A stretch of DNA of 34,892 nt from Pseudomonadota bacterium. GTDB taxonomy: Bacteria; Pseudomonadota; Alphaproteobacteria; Rhizobiales; Hyphomicrobiaceae. The stretch is taken from positions 1 through 34,892 of the forward strand of contig JAFECH010000364.1 in the NCBI GenBank assembly GCA_018242255.1. The letters are read 5' to 3'. Below are positions 18,718-28,470 of this stretch, piece after piece. The notes beneath the pieces were generated by a model, which was not told where the DNA came from, did no database searches, and saw only the letters and a program-made list of their open reading frames with translations. Made by a program: the position numbers and the translations under genes. Numbering within the stretch: position 1 is the first letter of the stretch; the number at the start of each line of letters is the position of its first letter.

Positions 18718-19658
18718 CTCGCGTCCTCGACCATCCACCGGACCAGGTCCCCGAACGACCACCCGGCATAGCCCGCCAGCTCGGGCACCAGGGATGTCCC
18801 CGTCATGCCCGGCTGAGTATTGACTTCGAGGCAGATCAGTTCGCCCGTTCCACCGGCCGTGTCGTCGTAGCGAAAGTCGGCCCGCGATACCCCGCGACAA
18901 CCCAAAGCCTGATGCGCCCTTAACGTTAAGGAACGGAGTGTCTGGTAAACATCTGGTAAAAGTTTCGCGGGTAGTTCGTGCTTCGAGCCGCCGGGTGCGT
19001 ATTTGGCCTCATAATCGTAGAACGCGAGGCCACGAAGCGGCACAATTTCAATGATATCTGTCACGAAGTTGCCAATAACGGCGCAGGTCAGCTCGCGCCC
19101 CGCCACATAGCGTTCGACCATTACGATCTGTTCGAGCGGACCTCCGCCAGCAATCGAGTTCGGAGGCCTGTCGGCGCCCGGGGGAACGACCACGACGCCG
19201 ACGCTCGACCCCTCCGTCACCGGCTTCACGACATAGGGCGGCGCCATGACGTGGCCCTCCAGCGCCTCGCCACGCGTAACCAGAGTAGCATCGGCAACGG
19301 GAACGCCCGCGAGCTTCATGATGTCTTTCGCGCGCTCCTTATGCATGGCGAGCGCCGACGCTAAAACGCCGGAGTGCGTATAGGAGATGCCGAGCAGTTC
19401 CAGCACGCCCTGCACACAGCCGTCCTCGCCGAACTTCCCGTGCAGCGCATTGAAACACACGTCGGGCTTCAGCTCCTGCAACCGGCTAGCAAGATCGTGG
19501 TCGACATCGATTTCGGTCACCGTATAGCCCTGCTGAAGCAGCGCCTCGCCAACTGCCGCGCCGGAATTGAGGCTCACCTCGCGCTCGGCCGAAAGACCGC
19601 CTTTCAGAACTGCGACGTGGTTGCGCGTACGCTTCGGGACCGGGCCGAGTGTGTTCAT
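18705..19658 (-). CDS. ddl: D-alanine--D-alanine ligase
   Basis: The 317-residue ATP-grasp enzyme joins two D-Ala molecules, making the dipeptide that MurF adds to the peptidoglycan stem peptide. Motifs are GGLSAEREVSL (20-30), LHGKFGEDGCVQG, the ATP-grasp lysine in PYVVKPVTEGSSVGV, and the metal-binding EVNTQPGMTGTS (278-289; Glu278 and Asn280). Length matches DdlB. It starts 39 bp after murB, and its last 13 nt overlap the likely ftsQ TTG start. Codons about 228-245 are unusually AT-rich, with three TTA leucines plus CTT, CTA and AGG, and overlap a repeat/palindrome cluster at 18918-18960 that may be regulatory. Confidence 0.96.
   Translation of the reverse strand: MNTLGPVPKRTRNHVAVLKGGLSAEREVSLNSGAAVGEALLQQGYTVTEIDVDHDLASRLQELKPDVCFNALHGKFGEDGCVQGVLELLGISYTHSGVLASALAMHKERAKDIMKLAGVPVADATLVTRGEALEGHVMAPPYVVKPVTEGSSVGVVVVPPGADRPPNSIAGGGPLEQIVMVERYVAGRELTCAVIGNFVTDIIEIVPLRGLAFYDYEAKYAPGGSKHELPAKLLPDVYQTLRSLTLRAHQALGCRGVSRADFRYDDTAGGTGELICLEVNTQPGMTGTSLVPELAGYAGWSFGDLVRWMVEDASCNR
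18918..18960 (-). promoter_or_regulatory. Regulatory-looking repeat and palindrome inside ddl, upstream of ftsQ
   Basis: On the minus strand TTTACCAGA occurs twice at an 11 bp period (18952-18960 and 18941-18949), making TTTA-N7-TTTA. Ten bp further on is the perfect 14 bp palindrome CCTTAACGTTAAGG (18918-18931). The CtrA consensus is TTAA-N7-TTAA, so the repeat is one mismatch off in each half. The cluster is 200-245 bp upstream of the ftsQ start. Binding is inferred, not shown. Confidence 0.45.
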
Positions 19659-19697
19659 GTCTGGCTCGCTTGCAGATTGAAAATCATGTGCTGTGAA

Positions 19698-20666
19698 TTA
19701 GTTTTGTTCAGCGCGCTCGGTTGCTAACGCTTCTCCGACAGGGCGGCCGGGCTTTGGAATGCCCAGACGTATGATCTCCCAATCGAGCGCGATGCCGGCC
19801 GTCTCGCGAACGCGCGCACGCACCGTCTCGCCGAGCGTCTCGACTTCTTCGCCGGTCGCCTGATTGTCGTTGATCAGAAAATTGCAGTGCATCTCGGAAA
19901 CCTTCGCACCACCGACGCGAAGCCCACGACAACCCGCCTGATCGACAAGCTTCCAGGCGCTGTTTCCAGGCGGATTTTTGAACGTCGAGCCACCAGTGCG
20001 TTCCTTGATCGGCTGGTTCTTCTCGCGATACTCCGCGACCTCGTCCATCTCTTTCAGGATTTCAGCCGGATCGCCGGGCTCCCCCGCATACGTCGCTTCC
20101 GTGAAGATCCAGTCTTTCGGAATGCCGCAATGGCGATAGGTGAAGCCCATGTCGGCAAGCGACAGCTCGTGAATGGTGCCGCTCGGATCGACCGCCCGCG
20201 CACCGATCAGACAATCTTTCGTCTCGCGCCCATGTGCGCCCGCGTTCATCCGCAGCGCACCGCCAATGGAGCCCGGAATGCCGCGATAAAACGCAAGTCC
20301 GCGAATACCGGCGTCCGCCGCAGCCCGCGCAACCTTCACGTCGGGCACAGCTGTGCCGACGCGCAATCGATGCCCGTCTTCGACTTTGATTTCCGAAAAA
20401 CCGCGTCCAAGCCGAATGACGACACCCGGCACACCGCCGTCTCGCACCAGCAGGTTCGACCCAAGCCCGATGACGTAGACGGGGACATCGCTCGGCCGAT
20501 GCTTCAGGAAATATGCAAGATCACCTTCATCGGCAGGCATAAACAGCACCTGCGCCGGACCGCCAACCCGAAACCACGTGACATCCGCAAGCGAGGCATT
20601 CGCGCTCAACCGGCCTTTGAGCTCGGGCATTGCAGACTTAAGGTCGGCGGTGATGTCGGCGAACAT
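19698..20666 (-). CDS. murB: UDP-N-acetylenolpyruvoylglucosamine reductase MurB
   Basis: MurB is an FAD enzyme that uses NADPH to reduce UDP-GlcNAc-enolpyruvate to UDP-MurNAc. The 322-residue protein has WFRVGGPAQ (31-39), the FAD-binding GLGSNLLV (67-74), [20 protein letters not shown] (127-146) and GGSTFKNP (225-232), which carries the catalytic serine. The start ATG at 20666 overlaps the murC stop by one base (TGATG), a coupled junction; the ORF could extend 21 codons upstream into murC, but that part has no family similarity. murA is not in the window, as is usual for dcw clusters. ddl follows after 39 bp. Confidence 0.96.
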   Translation of the reverse strand: MFADITADLKSAMPELKGRLSANASLADVTWFRVGGPAQVLFMPADEGDLAYFLKHRPSDVPVYVIGLGSNLLVRDGGVPGVVIRLGRGFSEIKVEDGHRLRVGTAVPDVKVARAAADAGIRGLAFYRGIPGSIGGALRMNAGAHGRETKDCLIGARAVDPSGTIHELSLADMGFTYRHCGIPKDWIFTEATYAGEPGDPAEILKEMDEVAEYREKNQPIKERTGGSTFKNPPGNSAWKLVDQAGCRGLRVGGAKVSEMHCNFLINDNQATGEEVETLGETVRARVRETAGIALDWEIIRLGIPKPGRPVGEALATERAEQN

Positions 20667-22102
20667 CACCCCGCGCTCCCTGTCCGCTTCGGTTCCTCCG
20701 CAAGCCATGCAGGAAGCGCATTCGCCCACTCAGTCGAATTGCCGGCACCCAGGCAAATAACGAGATCGCCGGGTTCCGCCAATCTCTTGACGGCTGGCGC
20801 GATAAGCGCCGGATCGTCGACCGCCTCCGCGGGCCGCTTGCCGACAGTTCGGATGCGCTCCGCCAGCGAACGATTATCGACGCCTTCGATGGGGCTTTCA
20901 CCCGCCGTGTAAAGCGGCGCCACGATCACGCTGTCGGCATCTTTGAAGCACTGCGCGAACTCATCCATCAGGTCGCGAACGCGCGTGTAACGATGCGGCT
21001 CAACGACGGCGATTACACGCCCCTTCGTGCCGCCGCGCGCTGCTGCCAGCACAGCCGCAATTTCCGCAGGATGGTGGCCGTAATCGTCGTAGATTGTCAC
21101 GCCATTCCATTCGCCGGTGAACTGGAACCGCCGCTTCACGCCTGAGAAACCCGCCATCGCCGCTTTGATCTTGGCGTCGGACAGCCCGGCATGCGTCGAA
21201 ACGGCAATGGCTGCCAGCGCATTGAGCGCGTTGTGCGCACCCGGAACCGGCACCGACCAGTCTTGAAGCACGCGTGCTCCGCCTTTGACTCGCGCCGCCA
21301 GACTCGCGTCGAAATACGTCGTGTTGCCGACGATGCGAACGCCAGTCAGCCTGAGATCGGCATCCTCGCTCTGGCCATACGTCAGCAGGCGGCGGCCATC
21401 GATACGCAAATTCAACTGCTGCACCATCTCCCGCACGACCGGATGATCGATGCAGGCAACGGCCAACCCGAAGAACGGAATGTTGCGCAGAAAGGCCTCG
21501 TATTCGCGGTGCATCGCCTCGACTGAGCCGAAGTAATCGAGATGCTCCGGATCGATGTTCGTCACGATGCCGATTTCTGTCGGCAACCGCGTGAACGTAC
21601 CGTCGCTCTCATCTGCTTCGACGATCATCCACTTGCCTTGCCCGAGCCGCGCGTTCGAGCCCCAGGCATTGATGATACCGCCCGTGATGACGGTCGGCTC
21701 CTCGCCGGCTTCCGTGAAGATGTGCGACAGCAGCGAAGTCGTCGTCGTTTTGCCGTGTGTGCCGGTCACTGAGATGGTCGAATAGAGCCGCATCAGCTCT
21801 GCAAGAATTTCGGCGCGGCGAATGATCGTCAAACCCTTCTGGCGAGCCGCGACCAGTTCGGGATTGAGCGCCTTCACCGCCGTCGAAATCACGACGTAGC
21901 GCGCTCCGATCAGGTTCACCGGATCATGACCGACGAAAACGCGAATGCCCTTTGAGCGCAGACGTTTGACGTTGGCGCTCTCTTTCTGATCGGAACCTTG
22001 AACGGTGTATCCTTTGGCCACCAGAATTTCGGCAATCGCGCTCATGCCGATGCCGCCAATGCCGATGATGTGGAAAGGCCCGATGTCGCGCGGCATTTGC
22101 AT
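20666..22102 (-). CDS. murC: UDP-N-acetylmuramate--L-alanine ligase MurC
   Basis: MurC adds the first amino acid, L-Ala, to UDP-MurNAc in the cytoplasm using ATP. The 478-residue protein has the N-terminal dinucleotide-type loop [15 protein letters not shown] (11-25), the Mur ligase ATP loop [10 protein letters not shown] (113-122), the DESDGTF region and the C-terminal domain motif [12 protein letters not shown] chose ATG 22102, which has GAGGA about 9 nt upstream and matches the family start (MPRDIG...). A TTG at 22162 overlapping the murG stop would add 20 residues. It sits 56 bp after murG under the chosen start and overlaps murB by one base. Confidence 0.96.
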   Translation of the reverse strand: MQMPRDIGPFHIIGIGGIGMSAIAEILVAKGYTVQGSDQKESANVKRLRSKGIRVFVGHDPVNLIGARYVVISTAVKALNPELVAARQKGLTIIRRAEILAELMRLYSTISVTGTHGKTTTTSLLSHIFTEAGEEPTVITGGIINAWGSNARLGQGKWMIVEADESDGTFTRLPTEIGIVTNIDPEHLDYFGSVEAMHREYEAFLRNIPFFGLAVACIDHPVVREMVQQLNLRIDGRRLLTYGQSEDADLRLTGVRIVGNTTYFDASLAARVKGGARVLQDWSVPVPGAHNALNALAAIAVSTHAGLSDAKIKAAMAGFSGVKRRFQFTGEWNGVTIYDDYGHHPAEIAAVLAAARGGTKGRVIAVVEPHRYTRVRDLMDEFAQCFKDADSVIVAPLYTAGESPIEGVDNRSLAERIRTVGKRPAEAVDDPALIAPAVKRLAEPGDLVICLGAGNSTEWANALPAWLAEEPKRTGSAG

Positions 22103-22158
22103 GGCCGGAAGCTTCCTCGCTGTCTCTATCTCGCGCGGGTCAACGAAATTCAGATCCC

Positions 22159-23286
22159 TCAATGGTCACGCCCCGTCCCTGTTTTACGCCCTTCCGCTAA
22201 AGCCAGCGTAAAATCGGCCAAATTCCGGACGGCATCGGGGCGTCCAGCGGTTTTAGCCGCCTTAGCTGCTGCCGCAAGGGAGTCAGGCGCAATCAGGAGC
22301 TTTTCCAATTCGTCAGCGAGGCGTTCCGGCGACAGGTTGCGCTGCTCGATGCACCACGCCCCCCCGGATTCAGCTAAGCGTCGGGCGTTGTTGAGCTGAT
22401 CGTTGTCGAGCGCGTGCGGCAACGGCACCAGAATAGAGGGCCGCCCCATCACTGTCAGTTCCGCGACTGTCGAGGCGCCAGCCCGCCCAATGACGAGATG
22501 AGCCGCCGCCATGCGGGCAGGAAGATCGGCGAAAAACGGCGCGATTTCGACGCTGATGTTCGCCTCCGAATAGGCATCGTTGACGCGCTCGATATCCTCT
22601 TCACGCGCCTGCTGAACCACACGCAACCGCCCGCGGATGTGATCGGGAAGCGCAAAAAGAGCGAGCGGCACTGTATCGGAGAAAAACCGCGCCCCTTGGC
22701 TGCCGCCGAAAATCAGAAGGCGGATCACGCTATCGCCGGTTGGCGCTTCATAAGGGCGCGCTGCCGCATCCATCACCGCTTGGCGCACCGGATTGCCCGT
22801 CAGCACCGCTTTTTCAGCGAGATTGCCTTCAAGGAACTTCGTGCGTTCGAATGACGTCGCGATCGCTGTCACGCGCTTCGCCAACATTTTGTTGGCGCGC
22901 CCCAGCACCGCGTTCTGCTCATGAATGGCCGTCGGAATACCGCGCAGACGTGCTGCGACGAGCGGCGGATACGTGGGATAGCCGCCAAATCCGATGATAG
23001 CTGCAGGCTTTACGCGGCCAAGGATCGAATATGCCGCTTTCGTGCCGCGCGCGAGCATCAGCGTCGTCTTCGCGAGATCGGCCGGAGACCGCGACGCCAG
23101 CGTTGCCGACGGCACCTGATAAATATCGCGCGCCGGAAAGCCGCCACCGTAACGATCGCCGCGCATGTCTGTCATCAGGTCGACGACAACACCGCGGCGC
23201 TTCAGCTCTTCGGCCAGCGCGAATGCCGGAAACAGATGCCCGCCGGTGCCCCCTGCGGCAAGCATGATGGATTGCGCGCCCGCCAT
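22159..23286 (-). CDS. murG: UDP-GlcNAc:lipid I N-acetylglucosaminyltransferase MurG
   Basis: MurG transfers GlcNAc to lipid I at the cytoplasmic face of the inner membrane, producing lipid II. The 375-residue GT28 enzyme has the N-terminal GGTGGH loop (12-17), IGFGGYPTYPPLVAA, AIHEQNAVLGRANK, and the C-terminal donor-binding segment IGRAGASTVAELTVMGRPSILVP with PLPHALDNDQ. Length matches the family. It begins 10 bp after ftsW, linking the lipid II polymerase gene with the enzyme that makes its substrate. The next gene is murC. Confidence 0.97.
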   Translation of the reverse strand: MAGAQSIMLAAGGTGGHLFPAFALAEELKRRGVVVDLMTDMRGDRYGGGFPARDIYQVPSATLASRSPADLAKTTLMLARGTKAAYSILGRVKPAAIIGFGGYPTYPPLVAARLRGIPTAIHEQNAVLGRANKMLAKRVTAIATSFERTKFLEGNLAEKAVLTGNPVRQAVMDAAARPYEAPTGDSVIRLLIFGGSQGARFFSDTVPLALFALPDHIRGRLRVVQQAREEDIERVNDAYSEANISVEIAPFFADLPARMAAAHLVIGRAGASTVAELTVMGRPSILVPLPHALDNDQLNNARRLAESGGAWCIEQRNLSPERLADELEKLLIAPDSLAAAAKAAKTAGRPDAVRNLADFTLALAEGRKTGTGRDH

Positions 23287-23296
23287 TAAGTCTCGC

Positions 23297-24478
23297 TCAT
23301 CGTGTTGGAGTTTGTCCCCCGAGTTGTACTTCGTCGATAGCCGGAATCCATCGCGGCTTTTTGAGGCGCTGTGGATCGGGCCGCCAACGGGTCAACGCCA
23401 GCAGCATGCCAGCCGTCACCGCCAGCGCCAGCATCGACGATCCGCCCGCGGAAATGAACGGCAGCGTCATGCCCTTCGGCGGCAACAGGCCGATGTTCAC
23501 GCCCATATTGATCAGCGATTGCAGACCGAAGACAAGCGCCAGCCCCTGAATCGCAAGCCGGTCGGCAGCGTTCGGTTCGTTCGCCGCGCGTCGCATGGCC
23601 CGTGCCACGATGAAAGCGAAAACGCTCAACAGCGCGATACAGGCGATTGCGCCATATTCCTCACCGATCACTGCGAAAATGTAGTCGGTATGCGCATCCG
23701 GCAGGATCGACTTGATCACGCCCTCGCCCGGCCCGCGCCCGAACAGCCCACCTTCCGTAAACGACTGAATGGCACGGCCCGCCTGCGAGTTTTCTATCGG
23801 CGCTGCGCCGAAGAACTTATCGAAGCGCGATTGCACGTGGGGAAAGTAGACGTAAGCCATCCCCATTCCGCAACCGCCGAGAAGCACCAGAATGCCCGCG
23901 CCGATCACCGGCATCCCGGCGAGCAGATACATGAGCCCTGCCGTCGCGCTGATCAGCACGGTTTGTCCAACGTCAGGCTGCGCCACCAGGATCGCACCGA
24001 AGAAAGCCCACAGCGCCAAGCCGAACGGAAGCGCGGGCATATCGCTGCGCTTTCCCGCCTCGCCGAACAGCCACGCCAGAATGACGATAAACGCCGGCTT
24101 GGCGAATTCGGACGGCTGAACGGTATAGCCGCCGAAACTCAGCCACCGCTGCGCACCGTTGATCTCGGTGCCGGAAAAAATCACCACGATCATGCCGCCT
24201 ATCGCGGCAAGAAACAGCCCCGCCGCCAGCCGCCTGACGCCGCTCGGCGAGAAAAACGAAATGACGATCATCAGGATCGTGCCGAGCACCGCGAAGAACA
24301 CATGCCGTTCGACGAAATAATAAGTCGGCAGACCTTTTTTAATCGCCACCGCAGGTGACGCCGCAACCGAGAGCACAACACCGATCGCTATGAGCGACAG
24401 CAGCGCGATCAGCAGCCCGCGGTCGATCGTGAACGACCATTCCGCGAGCAGACTGCGATCGGCGCGTGAAAGCTTCAT
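23297..24478 (-). CDS. ftsW: Septal peptidoglycan polymerase FtsW
   Basis: FtsW is the SEDS-family glycosyltransferase that polymerises lipid II at the septum together with FtsI. The 393-residue protein has about ten membrane segments and the SEDS markers GAQRWLSFGGYTVQPSEFAK, AQPDVGQT, HTDYIFAVIGEEYG and the late PFISAGGSSM loop. The start ATG 24478 overlaps the murD stop (ATGA), so the two are translationally coupled; the upstream 18-codon extension lies within murD and is not family-like. The short N-terminal cytoplasmic tail (MKLSRADRSLLAEW) is normal. murG follows 10 bp later. Confidence 0.97.
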   Translation of the reverse strand: MKLSRADRSLLAEWSFTIDRGLLIALLSLIAIGVVLSVAASPAVAIKKGLPTYYFVERHVFFAVLGTILMIVISFFSPSGVRRLAAGLFLAAIGGMIVVIFSGTEINGAQRWLSFGGYTVQPSEFAKPAFIVILAWLFGEAGKRSDMPALPFGLALWAFFGAILVAQPDVGQTVLISATAGLMYLLAGMPVIGAGILVLLGGCGMGMAYVYFPHVQSRFDKFFGAAPIENSQAGRAIQSFTEGGLFGRGPGEGVIKSILPDAHTDYIFAVIGEEYGAIACIALLSVFAFIVARAMRRAANEPNAADRLAIQGLALVFGLQSLINMGVNIGLLPPKGMTLPFISAGGSSMLALAVTAGMLLALTRWRPDPQRLKKPRWIPAIDEVQLGGQTPTR

Positions 24479-25890
24479 GGGCCAGCCCGCAATTCGATAC
24501 CGGGAAGACCTGCGACAAGCCCCCGGAAACAATCGCCGCGCACCTCGAAATTACGGAATTGATCGTAGCTCGCGCACGCTGGCGAAAGCAGCACAACGGG
24601 CTCCTCCCCCTCGCTCAACTGAGCGTCAGCCGAGGCGGCCCAGAGCGCCTCATTCAGCGTGCCGCTGCGCTCGAACGGCACCTTGCCATCCAGCGTCGCC
24701 GCGAATTCGTCCGTCGCCTCACCGATCAAGTATGCTTTTGTTATGCCGCCGAAGTGCGGCTCTAAGCTCTCGATGCCGCCAGCCTTTGGTTTGCCGCCCG
24801 CGATCCAATAAACATCGCGCGGAAACGACCGCAGCGCTTTCTCCGTTGAGTCTGCGTTCGTCGCCTTGCTGTCGTTGACGAACAGCACCTTGCCGATCCG
24901 CCCGATTTCTTCCATCCGGTGCGGCAGGCCGGGGAACGACGACAGTGCACCCTGCCAATCGAGATCGGTCGTCCGCCCGAGCGCGCTCAGACACTCGCGA
25001 ACCGCCGCAACGGCAGCCAACGCATTCTGTCCGTTGTGCTTGCCTCGCAGCGTCGGAATACCCTCGAGCGAGCCGAGCTTCACCGCCAGGCCTTCGCGAT
25101 TGCTGCACACGATCGTATCGCCGAGCAGGCTGTAACCCGGCGCGATGGATTTTTCCGCGCTGAAGGCCACGACCGGACCGACATTGATCCGCCTGCGCAA
25201 CATCGCCAAGCCGAAGTCATCGTCGATGCCGACGGCCGCAACGTCCGCGCCGAGAACCAACCGCTCCTTGATCTCGGCGTAATGCTCGATCGTGCCGTGG
25301 CGGTCGAGATGATCGGGTGTGACGTTCAGCATCACGCCGACCGTCGGACCGAGTGTCGGCGTCAAATCGATCTGAAAGGACGACAATTCAACAACGTGAA
25401 ACCGGCCAGGCTCAGGCGGATCGAGCGTCAGGATCGGCCGGCCGATATTGCCGCCCATCTGCACGTCGAGCCCCGTATGCCGCAGGATGTGCGAGATCAG
25501 CGCCGTTGTTGTCGATTTCCCGTTGGTGCCGGTGATCGCAATGAAGGGCGCGCCCGGCGCATGCAGCGCCCGCTCACGCGCGAAAATCTCGATATCGCCG
25601 ATGATCGCAACGCCGTGTTCGGTCGCACGCTTTACCGTCCAGTGCGGCTCCGGGTGGGTCAGCGGCACGCCCGGTGCCAGAACGAGTGTCGAGAAGCCCG
25701 ACCAGTCGGCAACGGACAGATCGAAAAGCGGAATGTCCCTGGAGATGGCCTCGTCGCGCGCCGCTATGCCGTCATCCCACGCCGACACGATGGCGCCACC
25801 GGCAAGCAGAGCCTCGGCGGCCGCGATGCCGGACGCACCAAGTCCAAATACCGCTACGGATTTTCCTTTAAAAGACGTCGCGCGAATCAT
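24475..25890 (-). CDS. murD: UDP-N-acetylmuramoyl-L-alanine--D-glutamate ligase MurD
   Basis: MurD adds D-Glu to UDP-MurNAc-L-Ala. The 471-residue product has the N-terminal FGLGASG loop (15-21), the ATP loop GTNGKSTT (121-128), the LNVTPDHLDRHGTI motif, LPHRMEEIG with FVNDSKATNADST, and a late SPACASYDQF motif typical of MurD. I chose ATG 25890; a TTG three codons upstream (25899) is possible. No strong ribosome binding site is seen, which fits readthrough coupling from mraY, 37 bp upstream. It overlaps ftsW by 4 nt. Confidence 0.96.
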   Translation of the reverse strand: MIRATSFKGKSVAVFGLGASGIAAAEALLAGGAIVSAWDDGIAARDEAISRDIPLFDLSVADWSGFSTLVLAPGVPLTHPEPHWTVKRATEHGVAIIGDIEIFARERALHAPGAPFIAITGTNGKSTTTALISHILRHTGLDVQMGGNIGRPILTLDPPEPGRFHVVELSSFQIDLTPTLGPTVGVMLNVTPDHLDRHGTIEHYAEIKERLVLGADVAAVGIDDDFGLAMLRRRINVGPVVAFSAEKSIAPGYSLLGDTIVCSNREGLAVKLGSLEGIPTLRGKHNGQNALAAVAAVRECLSALGRTTDLDWQGALSSFPGLPHRMEEIGRIGKVLFVNDSKATNADSTEKALRSFPRDVYWIAGGKPKAGGIESLEPHFGGITKAYLIGEATDEFAATLDGKVPFERSGTLNEALWAASADAQLSEGEEPVVLLSPACASYDQFRNFEVRGDCFRGLVAGLPGIELRAGP

Positions 25891-25927
25891 TGAGTTCAAT
25901 CTACAGCAAGTCGCGCCGTTTGGCGTC

Positions 25928-27010
25928 CTAGCGCAGTTTCAGGGACGAAAGGCCGATCAGCGCCAAGATCACCGAAATGATCCAGAACCGGATCACGACC
26001 GTCGACTCCTTCCACCCCTTTTGCTCATAGTGGTGATGCAAAGGCGCCATCCTGAAGACGCGCTTTCCCGTCCATTTGAACGACAGCACCTGGATGATGA
26101 CGGACAGCGTTTCGAGCACGAACAAGCCGCCGACGACCGCCAGCACGATCTCGTGCTTGATCGCCACCGCGATCGCTCCAAGCGTACCGCCCAAAGCCAG
26201 CGAACCGGTATCGCCCATGAAGATCATCGCAGGCGGCGCATTGAACCACAGGAAGCCAAGGCCGGCGCCGATCAGCGCCCCACAGATAACGGACAGCTCA
26301 CCCGTACCTGGCACGTGATGAATTTGCAGGTAGCCCGCGAACTTTGCGTTGCCCGACAGATACGCGATCGTGCCAAACGTCGCCGCCGCGATCATAACTG
26401 GCACGATTGCCAGGCCGTCGAGGCCGTCCGTCAGATTGACGGCATTGCCTGCGCCCGCGATGACCAGAACGGCCATCAACACGAAGAACGGCCCAAGATC
26501 GATGACCAGTTCCTTGAAGAATGGAAACGTCAGATCGGTTGCCAGCCCGGCCGGGCTAAGCTTCATCAGCGCGAAGCCCGCCATCGCCGCCACGATAAGT
26601 TCGAGCAGGAAACGAATGCGGCCCGAAAAGCCCGCAGTCGACCGCTTCGTTACTTTCAGAAAGTCGTCGTAAAAGCCGATTGCGCCGTACGAAAGCGCAA
26701 CGCCGAGCACGACCCAGATATATCCGTTGTCGAGTTGCGCCCAAAGCAGCGTCGAGACCGTGACGCCCGCAAGGATCATCAGCCCGCCCATCGTCGGCGT
26801 GCCACGCTTCAAAAGATGTGTTGCCGGGCCGTCATCGCGGATCGGCTGGCCCTTGCCCTGCTTGACGCGCAGGAGGTCGATGATCGCGGGGCCGAACATC
26901 AAGACGAACAGCAGCGCTGTGAAGATCGCGCCGCCGGTGCGGAAGGTAATGTAGCGAAAGACGTTCAGCGCGCTGATCTGGTCGCTGAAATTGACGAGCT
27001 CGTAGAGCAT
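25928..27010 (-). CDS. mraY: Phospho-N-acetylmuramoyl-pentapeptide transferase MraY
   Basis: MraY is the polytopic inner-membrane enzyme that moves phospho-MurNAc-pentapeptide onto undecaprenyl phosphate, making lipid I. The 360 residues match the family length exactly. Visible markers are GTPTMGG (70-76), FYDDFLK with the Asp pair 115-116, [10 protein letters not shown] (192-201), [12 protein letters not shown], and the histidine motif [11 protein letters not shown] (His325-327). About ten transmembrane segments can be seen. It is placed between murF, which makes its substrate, and murD; the spacers are 35 and 37 bp. Confidence 0.97.
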   Translation of the reverse strand: MLYELVNFSDQISALNVFRYITFRTGGAIFTALLFVLMFGPAIIDLLRVKQGKGQPIRDDGPATHLLKRGTPTMGGLMILAGVTVSTLLWAQLDNGYIWVVLGVALSYGAIGFYDDFLKVTKRSTAGFSGRIRFLLELIVAAMAGFALMKLSPAGLATDLTFPFFKELVIDLGPFFVLMAVLVIAGAGNAVNLTDGLDGLAIVPVMIAAATFGTIAYLSGNAKFAGYLQIHHVPGTGELSVICGALIGAGLGFLWFNAPPAMIFMGDTGSLALGGTLGAIAVAIKHEIVLAVVGGLFVLETLSVIIQVLSFKWTGKRVFRMAPLHHHYEQKGWKESTVVIRFWIISVILALIGLSSLKLR

Positions 27011-27045
27011 GCCGCGCGAACTTCCCCCTCAATGATCCCCGCCGG

Positions 27046-28470
27046 CTAGGCTGCGGGCCCGTCTTTTCCAAACCGCGATTTTAGCGCCGCCACGACAGCA
27101 CCGAGCCGCGTCCCGTTCGATGCCTTCACCATCACGACATCGCCCGCCCTCAAACGATCCGCAAGCACGTTTTCGAGCTGGGCCGATGAGAGAGAGTAGC
27201 CGCCTTTTTTAGCCCCCGGTAGGGCATCATAAAGGCCTTTCATATGCGGCCCACACGCAAACACCAAATCGATGTCCGCCGCATCGACGGCGCTTTTGAG
27301 GCCGACGTGTAGCCCCGGAGCCTCGCAGCCCAATTCCAGCATGTCGCCGAGCACCGCGATCCGCCGCATATATTTTTGTCGGGGAACCGCGCCAAGCGTC
27401 GCCAAAGCGGCCTTCATCGAAGCCGGATTGGCGTTGTAGCTCTCGTCGATAAGCAGCGCTTCCCCGCCCTCAAGATAAAGCGCACTCCGCGCCCCCCGTC
27501 CGCTCGGCGGCGCAAGAGCCGCTAGCGCGGCAAGAGCTGTAGGCAGGTCCGCGCCGATGGCAGCAATCGCCGCCGCAGCGGCCAGCGCATTCTCCGCGAT
27601 ATGCTGTCCCGGCATCGCCAGATGAACCGGAACGCGCTGGCCCGCGATGGAAACCGTCATGTCGCTGCCGTCGTCGGACGTTCTGAAATCCAGCCCACAG
27701 ACATCGGCATTGCCATCGAAACCGAACGTCACCGGCTTAGCGCCGAGCGCCTCGGCAATGCCCCTGAGGCGACCCGCAAACGGATTGTCATATTTGATGA
27801 TCGCCGCGCCACCCGGCGGCAAACCTTCGAAAATCTCGCCCTTGGCATCTGCGATGGCCGCGACCGACGGGAAGTGCTCCAGATGTACTGCTTCGACCGT
27901 AGTGACGATCGCCGCGTGCGGACGAACCATCTTGGTCAGCGGCCGGATCTCGTCCGCGTGATTCATGCCGATCTCGAACACGGCGAACCGCGTATCGGCA
28001 GGCATCCGCGCGAGCGTCAGCGGCACGCCCCAGTGGTTGTTGTAAGACTTTTCAGACGCGTGCGTGGCCCCAAGCCGCGACAGGCACGCGCGCAGCATTT
28101 CCTTGGTGCCGGTCTTGCCTGCACTACCCGTCACCCCAATGACGCGCGCATCTAAAGAAAGCCGCTTGCGCGCCGCCTGACCCAACGCCACCAATCCATC
28201 GAGCGGATCGGCTACGCGATACAGAACACCGTCGCCGGCTTGGCGAACATAATCGCGGCTCACAAGCGCTGCGGCAGCGCCGGCCTTGAACGCAGCCGAA
28301 ACGAACTCGTGTCCGTCGCGCTGATCCTTCAGCGCCACAAATAGATCGCCAGCCTGCAGCGTCCGGGTATCGATCGAAACGCCCGTGATGCCAACGCAGT
28401 CTCCGTCGCACGCGACGCCCAACGCAGACGAAAGTTCGGAGAAAGACCAGAGAGCTTTCATGGCGTTCAT
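27046..28470 (-). CDS. murF: UDP-MurNAc-tripeptide--D-Ala-D-Ala ligase MurF
   Basis: MurF attaches D-Ala-D-Ala (made by Ddl) to the UDP-MurNAc tripeptide, completing the cytoplasmic precursor. The 474-residue protein has the N-terminal substrate-binding domain with VSIDTRTLQAGDLFVALKG-like sequence (here ALKDQRDGHEF), the ATP loop TGSAGKTGTK (114-123), the SYNNHWGVPLTLAR motif, EIGMNHADEI, and the C-terminal DESYNANPASM. The first ATG at 28470 overlaps the murE stop by one base (TGATG); ATG 28461 (MKALWSF) is an equally good alternative. mraY follows after 35 bp. Confidence 0.96.
   Translation of the reverse strand: MNAMKALWSFSELSSALGVACDGDCVGITGVSIDTRTLQAGDLFVALKDQRDGHEFVSAAFKAGAAAALVSRDYVRQAGDGVLYRVADPLDGLVALGQAARKRLSLDARVIGVTGSAGKTGTKEMLRACLSRLGATHASEKSYNNHWGVPLTLARMPADTRFAVFEIGMNHADEIRPLTKMVRPHAAIVTTVEAVHLEHFPSVAAIADAKGEIFEGLPPGGAAIIKYDNPFAGRLRGIAEALGAKPVTFGFDGNADVCGLDFRTSDDGSDMTVSIAGQRVPVHLAMPGQHIAENALAAAAAIAAIGADLPTALAALAALAPPSGRGARSALYLEGGEALLIDESYNANPASMKAALATLGAVPRQKYMRRIAVLGDMLELGCEAPGLHVGLKSAVDAADIDLVFACGPHMKGLYDALPGAKKGGYSLSSAQLENVLADRLRAGDVVMVKASNGTRLGAVVAALKSRFGKDGPAA

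Noticed and set aside
23165-24358. 397-codon plus-strand ORF opposite ftsW
   Set aside because: Antisense shadow of a strongly conserved gene, with a composition typical of reversed membrane-protein codons.
25448-27049. 533-codon plus-strand ORF opposite mraY and the start of murD
   Set aside because: Low-complexity, highly charged translation and complete overlap with well-supported membrane enzyme genes; an antisense shadow.
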